Assembly: GCA_937915865.1 (NCBI GenBank)
Contig: CALGIG010000082.1
Span: 1 to 64,000 of the forward strand
Direction of reading: 5' to 3'
DNA: 64,000 bases
From: an uncultured Prolixibacteraceae bacterium
GTDB lineage: Bacteria; Bacteroidota; Bacteroidia; Bacteroidales; Prolixibacteraceae
The translations under genes and the position numbers were made by a program. Below, in pieces: positions 9,300-17,857 of this stretch (the first letter of the stretch is position 1; each line of letters begins with the position of its first letter). The notes under the pieces are model-generated. The model made no database searches and had not been told where the DNA came from. It worked only from the letters and a program-made list of their open reading frames with translations.

Positions 9300-9791
9300 T
9301 TATTGTTGTTTGTTGTGTAACCCGGCAAGTGTTTTGGCTTTATCGGCGCTTCCGGCAGAAGATCCGAAGTAATAGCTGTAAACCTGTGTAAGTACTGCGC
9401 TTAGGACGCCTAAAATGTACATGACAATTTCCTTACTGTCACTTTGAATTACTGAAGGGGTAAATACGAGAACGAAAAATAATGCCAAGACCAGGATAAT
9501 CGTTCCTAAAGCCATAATAGGCATTAGGTTTCTGTTAAGCCTGGTCGCATTTTCGCTGTTCATCATTTGTACTTCTCGTTGCCTGGCGTTATTGATGTCG
9601 CCTAATATCATTTGTCGTTCTTCGTTTGAAAGTTTTTGCATGTCGAGTTGAAATTGCATTTCCGATTTACGCATTTCGATTTCGAGTTGCATTTTTTCTT
9701 CTTTTGTGGTTACAACGTTGTCGAGAACTTTTCCGACCGAGTCAACCAGCGTACTGGCTCCTCCTGAAAATAAGTTTTGTAGAAATCCCAT
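9300..9791 (-). CDS. Holin of the GTA/3TM holin family
   Basis: Small membrane protein of 163 aa resembling phage/GTA-type holins. An N-terminal amphipathic/coiled region (KEEKMQLEIEMRKSEMQFQLDMQKL) precedes two clear membrane helices (about 88-110 and 120-142), ending in a polar tail. Its place 114 bases downstream of a muramidase gene on the same strand supports a lysis or peptidoglycan-hydrolase export role. No other phage gene is near. The family call rests on the pattern MGFLQNLF..G, the coil, and RNLMPIMALG plus a second helix. Confidence 0.75.
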   Translation of the reverse strand: MGFLQNLFSGGASTLVDSVGKVLDNVVTTKEEKMQLEIEMRKSEMQFQLDMQKLSNEERQMILGDINNARQREVQMMNSENATRLNRNLMPIMALGTIILVLALFFVLVFTPSVIQSDSKEIVMYILGVLSAVLTQVYSYYFGSSAGSADKAKTLAGLHNKQQ

Positions 9792-9796
9792 GATGA

Positions 9797-9920
9797 AACC
9801 TCCCCAACCCCTCCGAAGGAAGGGCTTTTTGATTAGTGAGTTAATATAGATGTTTACTATTATTCATTATCGAAGCGTCCTTAAGTCCTTCCTTTCGGAG
9901 AGGATTTAGGAGGGGCTTCC
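9797..9920. repeat. REP/MITE-like intergenic element with inverted C/G-rich arms
   Basis: Left arm 9797-9828 and right arm 9883-9920 are imperfect inverted copies of each other, each rich in CCCCTCC and CCTTCC tracts, around an AT-rich core. The right arm supplies the last codons (GSPS-stop) of the muramidase gene. It is related to the element at 17730-17843. Confidence 0.65.
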
Positions 9921-10442
9921 TAAAGCGCGGAGAACCCATCCGTAAAAATATTTTCGGCTGGTTGGCCGTTTTTTTACTATGTTGACATACCGTGCAATTT
10001 TAGCCACAGTAAAAGCAGCAAGAAAATGGTCAGGATCGAAGTTGTTGATTGCAGTAATGGTGTTTGCGCCAATCACTCCATCAGAATCAGCACCAACAAC
10101 CATTTGGGCAAGCGAAGCGCTGGTACTAACTCCGGCGTTGACTCCAAAGTCGAAAATTGAATTTGCAATTTCCTGGTTAACAATTTGGTCACCTTTGAGT
10201 TTATCCCAGAAATTTACCTGGTAAAAATGCGATACCGCTTCCTGAATTTCGGCATCTCTGTCTAAATTGCCGGGGAAATCAGACTGACGTTTTAACAGAT
10301 CAATCTTTGACCATCCTTCCCATTTGCTGAAGATTTTTCGGGCCACTCCTTTGTAGGTTTCTCCACCAGGATCGTCTGGATCATTGACATAGCCACCTTC
10401 GTGCGCTATCATCAGTTGAAAAGCTTTGGTAAAATCAGCCAT
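9906..10442 (-). CDS. GH108-type N-acetylmuramidase (phage-like lysozyme)
   Basis: Peptidoglycan hydrolase that cleaves MurNAc-GlcNAc bonds. The N-terminal motif AHEGGYVNDPDDPGGETYKG (about 13-32) is the GH108 signature, with the catalytic glutamate in HEGG. The C-terminal part (GVNAGVSTSASLAQMVVGADSDGVIGANTI) is the peptidoglycan-binding domain 3 type. Length 178 aa. No signal peptide is present, so export would need the neighbouring holin. The final residues come from an intergenic repeat that has replaced or extended the C-terminus. Confidence 0.88.
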   Translation of the reverse strand: MADFTKAFQLMIAHEGGYVNDPDDPGGETYKGVARKIFSKWEGWSKIDLLKRQSDFPGNLDRDAEIQEAVSHFYQVNFWDKLKGDQIVNQEIANSIFDFGVNAGVSTSASLAQMVVGADSDGVIGANTITAINNFDPDHFLAAFTVAKIARYVNIVKKRPTSRKYFYGWVLRALGSPS

Positions 10443-10567
10443 AAAGTAATGTTTAAAAGTTAGAGGTGTTAACGAAGGTCAAATAAAATTATTCGGTTTT
10501 AATATGGATTAATTCATTAATTATAATAAAAGTAACCCATTTTTATGAGTTATTTTCCTGAATGAAT

Positions 10568-10599
10568 AAAAAAAGCCCGTTTCAACAAAGAAACAGGCT
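10568..10599 (-). terminator. Terminator of downstream M3 peptidase
   Basis: Stem 10574-10583 with 10590-10599 has one mismatch and a 6-base loop, followed on the minus strand by a run of seven T. It lies about 30 bases after the stop at 10630. Confidence 0.88.
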
Positions 10600-10629
10600 C
10601 ATTTTTAAATAATATCTTGTCTGAGTTTC

Positions 10630-12741
10630 TTATTTCAATCCTCTTCGTTTTAGCAGTGGTTCAATCGATGGTTCCTGTCCCCTGAAGTTTTTGTAAACGA
10701 CCATTCCTTCATCGGAACCAGATTTGGTTAACAACGTGCGGAATTTGGCTGCAATTTCAGGATTAAAAATATTACCACTTTCCTTGAAGGCGTTGAAAGC
10801 ATCGGCATCGAGCACGGCAGCCCAGATGTACACATAGTATCCGGCTGAATAACCACCCGAGAAAATATGTGTAAAATAAGTACTGCGGTAGCGTGGTGCA
10901 ATTTCAGGAATTAAGCCAATTTTATCCATCGATGCTTTTTCGAAAGCTTCAACATCGGTAGCCGGAGTTTGTGTATGCCAATCCATATCGAGTAGCGAAG
11001 CTGCCAGGTATTCAACAGTTTCAAAGCCTTGGTTGAACTGGGCACTTTTTTCAAGTTTGGCGATTAAAGATTCAGGAATAACTTTACCTGTTTTGTAATT
11101 TTTTGCATAGTAGCGAAGTACTTCTGGTTCTGAAGCCCAGTTTTCCATTACCTGAGAAGGAAGTTCTACAAAATCGTTTGGAACAGCACCGGCAATGCGG
11201 TTGTATGGTCCATCGGTAAACAAAGCATGAAGTGCATGGCCTGATTCGTGGAACAGTGTGGTTACTTCGTCAAAACTCAGTAGGGCAGGAGTGTCGCCGG
11301 TTGGGCGGGTGAAATTACAAACGATGGATACAACTGGTGTGATCATTTTACCATTGATGTAGCTCTGATTGCGGAACGAAGTACACCATGCACCGGCACT
11401 TTTTCCGGCTCGTGGGTGAAAATCGTAATAAAGCACGCCAATATGTTTGCCATCAGCTTCCTGAACTTCGTAGGCTGTAGCTTCGTCGCAGTAGGCCGGA
11501 ATATCGGTACGTTTGATGAATTTGATACCATATAATTTGTTAGCAACGTAGAATACGCCATCTAACACATTTTCAAGTTTGAAATATGGTTTCAGTTGCG
11601 ACTCGTCGAGATCGTATTTTGCTTTACGAACTTTTTCGGCATAATACCACCAGTCCCACATAGCCAGCTTGAATTTGCCTCCTTCCTTGTTGATCATAGC
11701 CTGCATGTCGTCGCGTTCTTTCTTGGCGCGTTCAAGTGCAGGTGTCCAAAGCTTCATCAGAAATTGATCAATATTTTCAGGTGTTTTGGCCATATTTACA
11801 TCAGCCACGTAAGCCGCATAATTAGGGAAACCCAATAATTTGGCTTTCTGGTCGCGCAGCTTAACCATCTTGATGATGACTTCCTTGTTGTCGTTCGCGT
11901 TCCCGTTGTTTCCACGGTTGAGGTAGCCTTTGTAAATTTTTTCACGTAATTCGCGATTTTCGGCATATTGAAGGAATGGAATCATACTTGGTTTTTGAAG
12001 TTTAAATTCCCATTTCCCGGGCAGGCTGTCTTGTTTTGCAGTTTCTGCAGCTCCAGCAATAACATCAGCAGGCAACCCTTTCAGGTCAGCTTCCTTATCG
12101 ATAACCAGCTTGAAGTTTTTGTTGGTCTCAGCCAGGTTGTTTTCGCCAAATTTTAAATCAAGCATTGCCAGCTCATCATTCATTTTTCTAAGTTCCGCTT
12201 GCTTTTCGGCAGAGAGATTGGCACCACTGCGGGCAAAATCCTCGTAATATTTTTCGACAACACGCATTTGATCATGATTCAGGTTAAGCTCATTACGCCT
12301 GTCATAAACCGATTTTATCCGGGCAAACAATTCTTTGTTCAACGCAATATTGTCGTGGTGAGCCGATAGTTTTGGAGTGATCTGGCGGGCCAGTTCCTGC
12401 ATTTTGTCGTCGGTATTGGCCGAGTTAATATTGAAGAATACTGCTGAAACCTGGTTCAGTAAAAGCCCCGATTTATCGAATGCCAAAATAGTATTGTCGA
12501 AAGTTGGCTCTTCTTTATTGTCGGTAATGGCTTTAATTTCGGCCATCTGATCAGCAATTCCTGCATCGACCGCTGGTAAGTAATGTTCCAGCTTAATTTC
12601 GTTGAACGGCGGAACCTGGAATGGAGTGGCGTACTCTTTAAAGAATGGATTACTCATATCTCTTGCAGGTTGTTTGGTTTGGTTGTTGCACGAACTTAGA
12701 ACAAGAGCCAGTGCAATTACGGTAATACCGGTTTTCATCAT
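10630..12741 (-). CDS. dcp: M3 family metallopeptidase (Dcp-like), lipoprotein form
   Basis: Zinc peptidyl-dipeptidase/oligopeptidase of the M3 family. The zinc motif HESGH is at about 498-502 and the substrate-binding block FSGGYSAGYYVYIWA is near the C-terminus. The start is taken at the ATG-ATG pair at 12741/12738, not at an ATG 45 bases further up, because it gives a compact lipoprotein signal with the cysteine at C18 (LSSC). This predicts a membrane-anchored periplasmic enzyme. Length 703 aa, normal. It is a tandem paralogue of the next gene; the last 40 residues are nearly identical. Confidence 0.93.
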   Translation of the reverse strand: MMKTGITVIALALVLSSCNNQTKQPARDMSNPFFKEYATPFQVPPFNEIKLEHYLPAVDAGIADQMAEIKAITDNKEEPTFDNTILAFDKSGLLLNQVSAVFFNINSANTDDKMQELARQITPKLSAHHDNIALNKELFARIKSVYDRRNELNLNHDQMRVVEKYYEDFARSGANLSAEKQAELRKMNDELAMLDLKFGENNLAETNKNFKLVIDKEADLKGLPADVIAGAAETAKQDSLPGKWEFKLQKPSMIPFLQYAENRELREKIYKGYLNRGNNGNANDNKEVIIKMVKLRDQKAKLLGFPNYAAYVADVNMAKTPENIDQFLMKLWTPALERAKKERDDMQAMINKEGGKFKLAMWDWWYYAEKVRKAKYDLDESQLKPYFKLENVLDGVFYVANKLYGIKFIKRTDIPAYCDEATAYEVQEADGKHIGVLYYDFHPRAGKSAGAWCTSFRNQSYINGKMITPVVSIVCNFTRPTGDTPALLSFDEVTTLFHESGHALHALFTDGPYNRIAGAVPNDFVELPSQVMENWASEPEVLRYYAKNYKTGKVIPESLIAKLEKSAQFNQGFETVEYLAASLLDMDWHTQTPATDVEAFEKASMDKIGLIPEIAPRYRSTYFTHIFSGGYSAGYYVYIWAAVLDADAFNAFKESGNIFNPEIAAKFRTLLTKSGSDEGMVVYKNFRGQEPSIEPLLKRRGLK

Positions 12742-12781
12742 ATTTAAAGTTTTAAAAATTGTTGTTATTCCTATTATAAGT

Positions 12782-12797
12782 TTCACTCATGAGTGAA
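12782..12797. promoter_or_regulatory. 16-bp perfect palindrome between M3 paralogues
   Basis: TTCACTCATGAGTGAA is a gapless dyad. It lies 16 bases past the upstream paralogue's stop and about 40 bases before the downstream start. It could be an operator. It has no loop or T-run, so it is a poor terminator. Confidence 0.4.
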
Positions 12798-12813
12798 GTC
12801 TGCATCGAATGAA

Positions 12814-14919
12814 TTATTTCAAACCTCTTCGTTTCAGTAATGGCTCAATGGATGGTTCCTGTCCACGGAAATTTTTATAAATCACCATTCCATCGTCAGA
12901 ACCCGATTTGGTTAATAATGTCCTGAATTTAGCTGCCAGCACCGGATTAAATAAGTCACCGCTTTCCTTGAATGCATTAAATGCGTCGGCATCGAGTACG
13001 GCGGCCCAGATGTATACATAGTATCCGGCAGAGTAACCGCCTGAAAAAATGTGCGAGAAATAGGTGCTGCGGTAACGTGGTGCAATTTCGTCTATCAAGC
13101 CAATTTTATCCATCGAAGCTTTTTCGAAAGCAGTTACATCGTTGATTTGCGATTGAGTGTGATAATCCATGTCGAGCAATGAAGCAGCCAGGTATTCAAC
13201 GGTTTCAAATCCCTGGTTGAATTGCGCGCTTTTCGAAAGTTTGGTAATCAAATCTTCAGGAATAGGTTTTCCCGTTTTGTAATGTTTGGCGTATACGCGT
13301 AAAACTGCGGGTTCGGCTGCCCAGTTTTCCATGATTTGTGATGGAAGTTCTACAAAATCGCGAGGAACATCGCGGGTTGTCCGTTTGTATGGACCGTCGG
13401 TAAAAAGGTTGTGGAAGGCATGTCCTGATTCGTGGAAAAGCGTGGTTACTTCATCGAAACTTAGTAAGGCAGGAGTATTGCCAGTCGGACGGGTAAAGTT
13501 GCAAACAATGGAAACAACTGGTGTAATTTTTTTGCCGTCTTTGTACGATTGCGAGCGATAAGCTGTACACCATGCACCAGCGTTCTTGCCGGGGCGCGGA
13601 TGAAAGTCCATATAGAAAACGCCAATGTGACGACCGTCGGCTTCCTGCACTTCATAAGCCATCACTTCGTCGTTGTAAACCGGAATGTCAGTACGTTTAA
13701 TGAATTTTACGCCATAAAGTTTGTTCGCTACATCAATCATCCCGTCGATAACATTTTCAAGCTTGAAGTAAGGTTTTAGTTGTGCTTCATCGAGGTCGTA
13801 TTTGGCTTTGCGCACTTTTTCGGCATAATACCACCAGTCCCACATTGCCAGCTTGAATTTGCCACCTTCTTTGTTGATCATGGCTTGCATGTCGTCGCGT
13901 TCTTTCTTGGCGCGTTCCAATGCCGGAGTCCAAAGTTTCATCAGGAATTGATCTACATTTTCAGGAGTTTTTGCCATGTTGTCATTCACTACGTATGCAG
14001 CATAATTTGGGAAACCCAATAGTTTGGCGCGCTGGTCGCGAAGTTTTATAATGTCGGCAATTACCTGTTTATTGTCGAAGGCATTGTTGTAGTTGGCACG
14101 GTTCAGATAACCTTTGTATAATTTTTCGCGGAGGTCGCGGTTTTCGGCGTATTGAAGGAAGGGCAACATGCTTGGTTTTTGCAGCGTGAAAATCCATTTA
14201 CCTTCCATGCCTGCTTTTTTAGCTGTTTCTGCTGCAGCGGCTATTACATCTTCTGATAATCCTTTCAGGTCTTCTTTTTTATCGACAACCAGTTTGAAAT
14301 TTTTATTGGTTTCGGCCAACACATTTTCACCAAATTTGAGCGATAACATGGAAAGTTGCTGATTCAGTTTACGCAATTCAGCCTGTTTGTCGGCAGATAA
14401 ATTAGCGCCGTTGCGATCGAAATCCGAATAAATTTTCTCGACTAGCCGGAGTTGCTCATGGTCGAGGTTCAAAGAATTGCGTTTTTCGTATACAGCTTTC
14501 ACACGCTTAAACAAATCCATGTTGAGCATGATGTTGTCGCGGTGAGCCGAAAGCATCGGTGTAATTTCGCGGGCCAAAGCCTGCATCTTATCGTTGGTGT
14601 TGGCCGAATTAAGGTTCGAGAAAATACGGGTTTTACTTAATAATTCACCTGAATTGTCGAAGGCCAGAATGGTATTTTCAAAATTTGGTTCTTCTTGGTT
14701 GTCGGTAATTGCTTTTATTTCGGTAAGTTGTTCTGCAATACCGGCTTGCATGGCTGGTTTAAAATGTTCCAGTTTAATGTCGTTAAACGGAGGAACCTGA
14801 AACGGCGTTTTGTATTCGCTAAAAAAAGGGTTACTCATGTCTCTCTCCTGAGCGTTAGTTTTAAAGTTGAAGTAAATAAATGCAGCAAAAGCTAAGATAG
14901 CCATTCCGATCTTCTTCAT
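12814..14919 (-). CDS. dcp: M3 family metallopeptidase (Dcp-like), secreted form
   Basis: Second M3 zinc oligopeptidase, 701 aa. HESGH lies at about 496-500 and the C-terminal FSGGYSAGYYVYIWAAVLDADAF is shared with its neighbour. The N-terminus (MAILAFAAFIYFNFKTNAQ) is a standard signal peptide without lipobox, so this copy is predicted soluble in the periplasm while the paralogue is lipidated. Alignment by eye is gapless over most of the length, showing a tandem duplication. The two genes are on the same strand, 72 bases apart, and may be cotranscribed. Confidence 0.93.
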   Translation of the reverse strand: MKKIGMAILAFAAFIYFNFKTNAQERDMSNPFFSEYKTPFQVPPFNDIKLEHFKPAMQAGIAEQLTEIKAITDNQEEPNFENTILAFDNSGELLSKTRIFSNLNSANTNDKMQALAREITPMLSAHRDNIMLNMDLFKRVKAVYEKRNSLNLDHEQLRLVEKIYSDFDRNGANLSADKQAELRKLNQQLSMLSLKFGENVLAETNKNFKLVVDKKEDLKGLSEDVIAAAAETAKKAGMEGKWIFTLQKPSMLPFLQYAENRDLREKLYKGYLNRANYNNAFDNKQVIADIIKLRDQRAKLLGFPNYAAYVVNDNMAKTPENVDQFLMKLWTPALERAKKERDDMQAMINKEGGKFKLAMWDWWYYAEKVRKAKYDLDEAQLKPYFKLENVIDGMIDVANKLYGVKFIKRTDIPVYNDEVMAYEVQEADGRHIGVFYMDFHPRPGKNAGAWCTAYRSQSYKDGKKITPVVSIVCNFTRPTGNTPALLSFDEVTTLFHESGHAFHNLFTDGPYKRTTRDVPRDFVELPSQIMENWAAEPAVLRVYAKHYKTGKPIPEDLITKLSKSAQFNQGFETVEYLAASLLDMDYHTQSQINDVTAFEKASMDKIGLIDEIAPRYRSTYFSHIFSGGYSAGYYVYIWAAVLDADAFNAFKESGDLFNPVLAAKFRTLLTKSGSDDGMVIYKNFRGQEPSIEPLLKRRGLK

Positions 14920-15163
14920 ATTGAAATAGATTTTAAGTTTTTCGAATTTGGCTGAAATATATAGATAATAGCTAGTTACAAAGCTGATAAAAGTCGTGAA
15001 AAATAAAAAACATGATTTTAGGCAGGAAAATTAGATGAGAGGTGTCCGTTCGCTTAACAGTCGTTTTCACACAGCCTGTTTAGCTGACGGTAATTGAATG
15101 TATCGTTTGTCAATTTGTCGTTATTTACAACTCAAAATTCTTCCCATCCCCTGAATTTTTGCT

Positions 15164-15171
15164 TACTTTTG
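15164..15171 (+). promoter_or_regulatory. -7 box of pheT promoter
   Basis: TACTTTTG matches TAnnTTTG and lies 38 bases before the pheT ATG. No good -33 element is visible. Confidence 0.45.
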
Positions 15172-15208
15172 CCGATCATTGAAATTCAGACGTTAAAGAC
15201 TTTAAGTT

Positions 15209-17656
15209 ATGAACATATCTTACCGCTGGTTAAAAGAATACATCAATATCGACAACACTGCCGAAGAAGTAGCTGCTTTCCTCACACAGATTGGGCTGGA
15301 AGTAGGTAGTATGGAAGAAGTTGAAACCGTAAAAGGCGGTTTACGTGGGTTGGTTATTGGCGAAGTTATCACTTGTGAAAAACATCCGGATTCGGACCAT
15401 TTGAGCAAAACTACAGTGAATGTTGGCAGTGAAGTTTTGCCCATTGTTTGCGGTGCACCTAATGTTGCTGCCGGTCAGAAAGTTGTAGTAGCCACTGTTG
15501 GCACAACCTTGTATGATGGCGATGCTGAATTTAAAATCAAGAAATCGAAAATCCGAGGCGAGGTTTCGGAAGGTATGATTTGTGCCGAAGACGAGATTGG
15601 GTTGGGCAAAAGTCACGATGGCATTATGGTTCTCGATGCTTCGGCTATTCCGGGAACTCCTGCCAGCGAATTTTTCAGAATAGAATCGGATTATGTTTTG
15701 GAAGTTGATTTGACTCCCAACCGCATCGACAGTGCTTCGCACATTGGAATTGCCCGCGATTTGGCAGCTTATCTGAAAGCTAAACAGCCGGTTAGCTATT
15801 CGCGCCCATCGGTTGAAAGCTTTAAAGTGGATAACCACAACCTACAAATCCCGGTTGAGGTGCTGAATACAGATGCTTGTCCTCGTTACTCTGGAGTAAC
15901 CATTTCGAATGTAACAGTAAAAGAGTCGCCGGAATGGCTGAAAAATAAACTGAAACTCATTGGCGTTCGCCCAATTAACAATGTGGTCGATGTCACTAAC
16001 TTTGTATTATTTGAAACTGGTCAGCCATTACATGCCTTCGATGCTGCCGAAATTAAAGGAAATAAAGTAGTGGTACGTACCGCCGAAGCCGGTTCGAAAT
16101 TTATTACACTCGATGGACTGGAGCGCGAAATGCACAAGGACGATCTGCTTATTTGCAATGAATCGGAAGGTATGTGTATCGCAGGTGTTTTTGGAGGTTT
16201 GCATTCAGGAGTAAAAGACTCTACAACCAATGTTTTCCTCGAAAGTGCCTGGTTCGACTCGGTTTACATCCGTAAAACCGCCCGCCGTCACACGTTGAGT
16301 ACTGATGCTTCCTTCCGTTTCGAACGCGGCACTGATCCAAATGGAACGATCTATGCACTGAAACGTGCGGCCCTGTTGATCAAAGAAGTTGCCGGTGGCC
16401 AAATTTCTTCGGAAATTGTGGATGTTTATCCTCATCCGGTAGCCGATTTTAAGGTTGACATCAATTATGCCAGCGTTAAACGTTTGATAGGCGCCGATCT
16501 TGGAAAAGAAAAAATCAAACAATTACTCGAAGCTCTCGAAATAAAGGTTGAATCGGAAAGTGAAGCTGGATTATCGTTGTTGGTTCCACCGTACCGTGTT
16601 GACGTGAAACGCGAATGCGATGTGGTTGAAGAACTACTTCGTATATATGGGTATAACAATGTGGCTATTCCAACACAGGTGAATGCCTCTTTGCAATATT
16701 CGGTAAAACCAAATCCTACAAAACTTCGCAATTTAGTTGCCGAAATGTTGACAGCCCAAGGTTTCAATGAAATATGGTCAAATTCGTTGACTAAAGCATC
16801 GTATTACGACAACAACGAAGTTTTTACTTCCGAAAATACAGTAAAACTGTTTAACCCATTGAGCAACGATTTGGGCGTTTTGCGACAGACCTTACTTTAC
16901 GGTGGTTTGGAAACAATTGCTTACAATGCCAATCGTAAAAATCCTGATTTGCGTTTGTACGAATTTGGTAATTGCTATTTTTATAACGGTAGCAGCCTGA
17001 AAGAAAACCCATTGCGTAACTACCGCGAAGAAGAGCATCTTGCTTTATTCATTTCAGGAGATAAAGAAGGAGCCAATTGGTTGGCACCAGCTGCAAAAAC
17101 CAATTTTTTTATCTTGAAATCGTATGTTGAAAATGTGTTGAAACGTTTAGGGTTTGATGTATTGAACCTGAAAAATGAAGGTTATTCGAATGCTGCTATC
17201 AGTGAAGGAATTCAATACCTCATTAATGGGAAAAAACTTGTTGAATTTGGTATTGTTTCAGGAAAAACATTGAAAGCTTTTGGAGTTGAGAATCCGGTTT
17301 ATTATGCCGATTTCAGTATGGATGTGATGTTTGTAGAGCTGAAAAACAACAAAGTGACATTTGCTGAGCTACCCAAATATCCAGAAGTTCGACGTGATTT
17401 AGCATTGTTGCTCGATAAAAATATTCAGTTTAACCAATTACGGGATTTGGCTTACCGCTCAGAACGGAAACTGCTGCAATCGGTTGATCTGTTTGATGTT
17501 TATGAGGGTAAAGGTGTGCCCGAAGGTAAAAAGTCGTATGCGTTAAGTTATATTTTACGCGATGACGAAAAAACACTTAACGACAAACAGATTGAGAAAA
17601 TTATGCAGAAGTTTGTTTCGACTTACGAACGCGAATTAGGCGCCAAATTGAGATAA
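15209..17656 (+). CDS. pheT: Phenylalanine--tRNA ligase beta subunit
   Basis: Charges tRNA-Phe as part of the alpha2-beta2 synthetase in the cytoplasm. The domain order is complete over 815 aa: N-terminal ISYRWLKEYI, tRNA-binding OB fold (about 40-150, with KHPDSDHLSKTTVNVG), B3/B4 editing domain (about 210-380, including INNVVDVTNFVLFETGQPLHAFD), B5 (about 405-475), a synthetase core-like region, and the C-terminal anticodon-binding FDX-ACB domain (about 720-815). pheS is not adjacent. A terminator follows directly. Confidence 0.97.
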   Translation: MNISYRWLKEYINIDNTAEEVAAFLTQIGLEVGSMEEVETVKGGLRGLVIGEVITCEKHPDSDHLSKTTVNVGSEVLPIVCGAPNVAAGQKVVVATVGTTLYDGDAEFKIKKSKIRGEVSEGMICAEDEIGLGKSHDGIMVLDASAIPGTPASEFFRIESDYVLEVDLTPNRIDSASHIGIARDLAAYLKAKQPVSYSRPSVESFKVDNHNLQIPVEVLNTDACPRYSGVTISNVTVKESPEWLKNKLKLIGVRPINNVVDVTNFVLFETGQPLHAFDAAEIKGNKVVVRTAEAGSKFITLDGLEREMHKDDLLICNESEGMCIAGVFGGLHSGVKDSTTNVFLESAWFDSVYIRKTARRHTLSTDASFRFERGTDPNGTIYALKRAALLIKEVAGGQISSEIVDVYPHPVADFKVDINYASVKRLIGADLGKEKIKQLLEALEIKVESESEAGLSLLVPPYRVDVKRECDVVEELLRIYGYNNVAIPTQVNASLQYSVKPNPTKLRNLVAEMLTAQGFNEIWSNSLTKASYYDNNEVFTSENTVKLFNPLSNDLGVLRQTLLYGGLETIAYNANRKNPDLRLYEFGNCYFYNGSSLKENPLRNYREEEHLALFISGDKEGANWLAPAAKTNFFILKSYVENVLKRLGFDVLNLKNEGYSNAAISEGIQYLINGKKLVEFGIVSGKTLKAFGVENPVYYADFSMDVMFVELKNNKVTFAELPKYPEVRRDLALLLDKNIQFNQLRDLAYRSERKLLQSVDLFDVYEGKGVPEGKKSYALSYILRDDEKTLNDKQIEKIMQKFVSTYERELGAKLR

Positions 17657-17683
17657 TTATAAAAACTAAAATAAAAACTTTTG

Positions 17684-17720
17684 AAAGGTGTCGCTGTTCA
17701 GTTCGGTGGCACCTTTTTAC
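17684..17720 (+). terminator. Terminator of pheT
   Basis: Stem AAAGGTG/CACCTTT (17684-17690 with 17710-17716), extended inward by four further pairs including two G-T, then a short T-run. Confidence 0.75.
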
Positions 17721-17729
17721 TGTTGAGAA

Positions 17730-17843
17730 GAAGCCCCTCTCCAACCTCTCCCCGAATGGGAGAGGCTAAGTGGCGAAATTTTGAAAAGAAGGCGATATTA
17801 CTCTATATGTTCCGACAGTCCCCCTTCGGGGGATTAGGGGGCT
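17730..17843. repeat. REP/MITE-like intergenic element
   Basis: It starts with AAGCCCCTC and ends with AGGGGGCT, giving terminal inverted repeats. It contains an 8-bp hairpin (17745-17752 with 17758-17765) and a 5-bp C/G hairpin (17820-17824 with 17828-17832). Same family as 9797-9920. Confidence 0.65.
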
Positions 17844-17857
17844 GATAATTTTTCTAT

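Noticed and set aside
13286..14895. Several plus-strand open frames opposite the M3 genes
   Set aside because: They mirror conserved M3 codons on the other strand and have no family features or promoters; antisense shadows.
14920..15208. Possible riboswitch or T-box-like leader before pheT
   Set aside because: The promoter -7 box is only 38 bases before the ATG, too close for such a leader, and no specifier or antiterminator pairing is visible.
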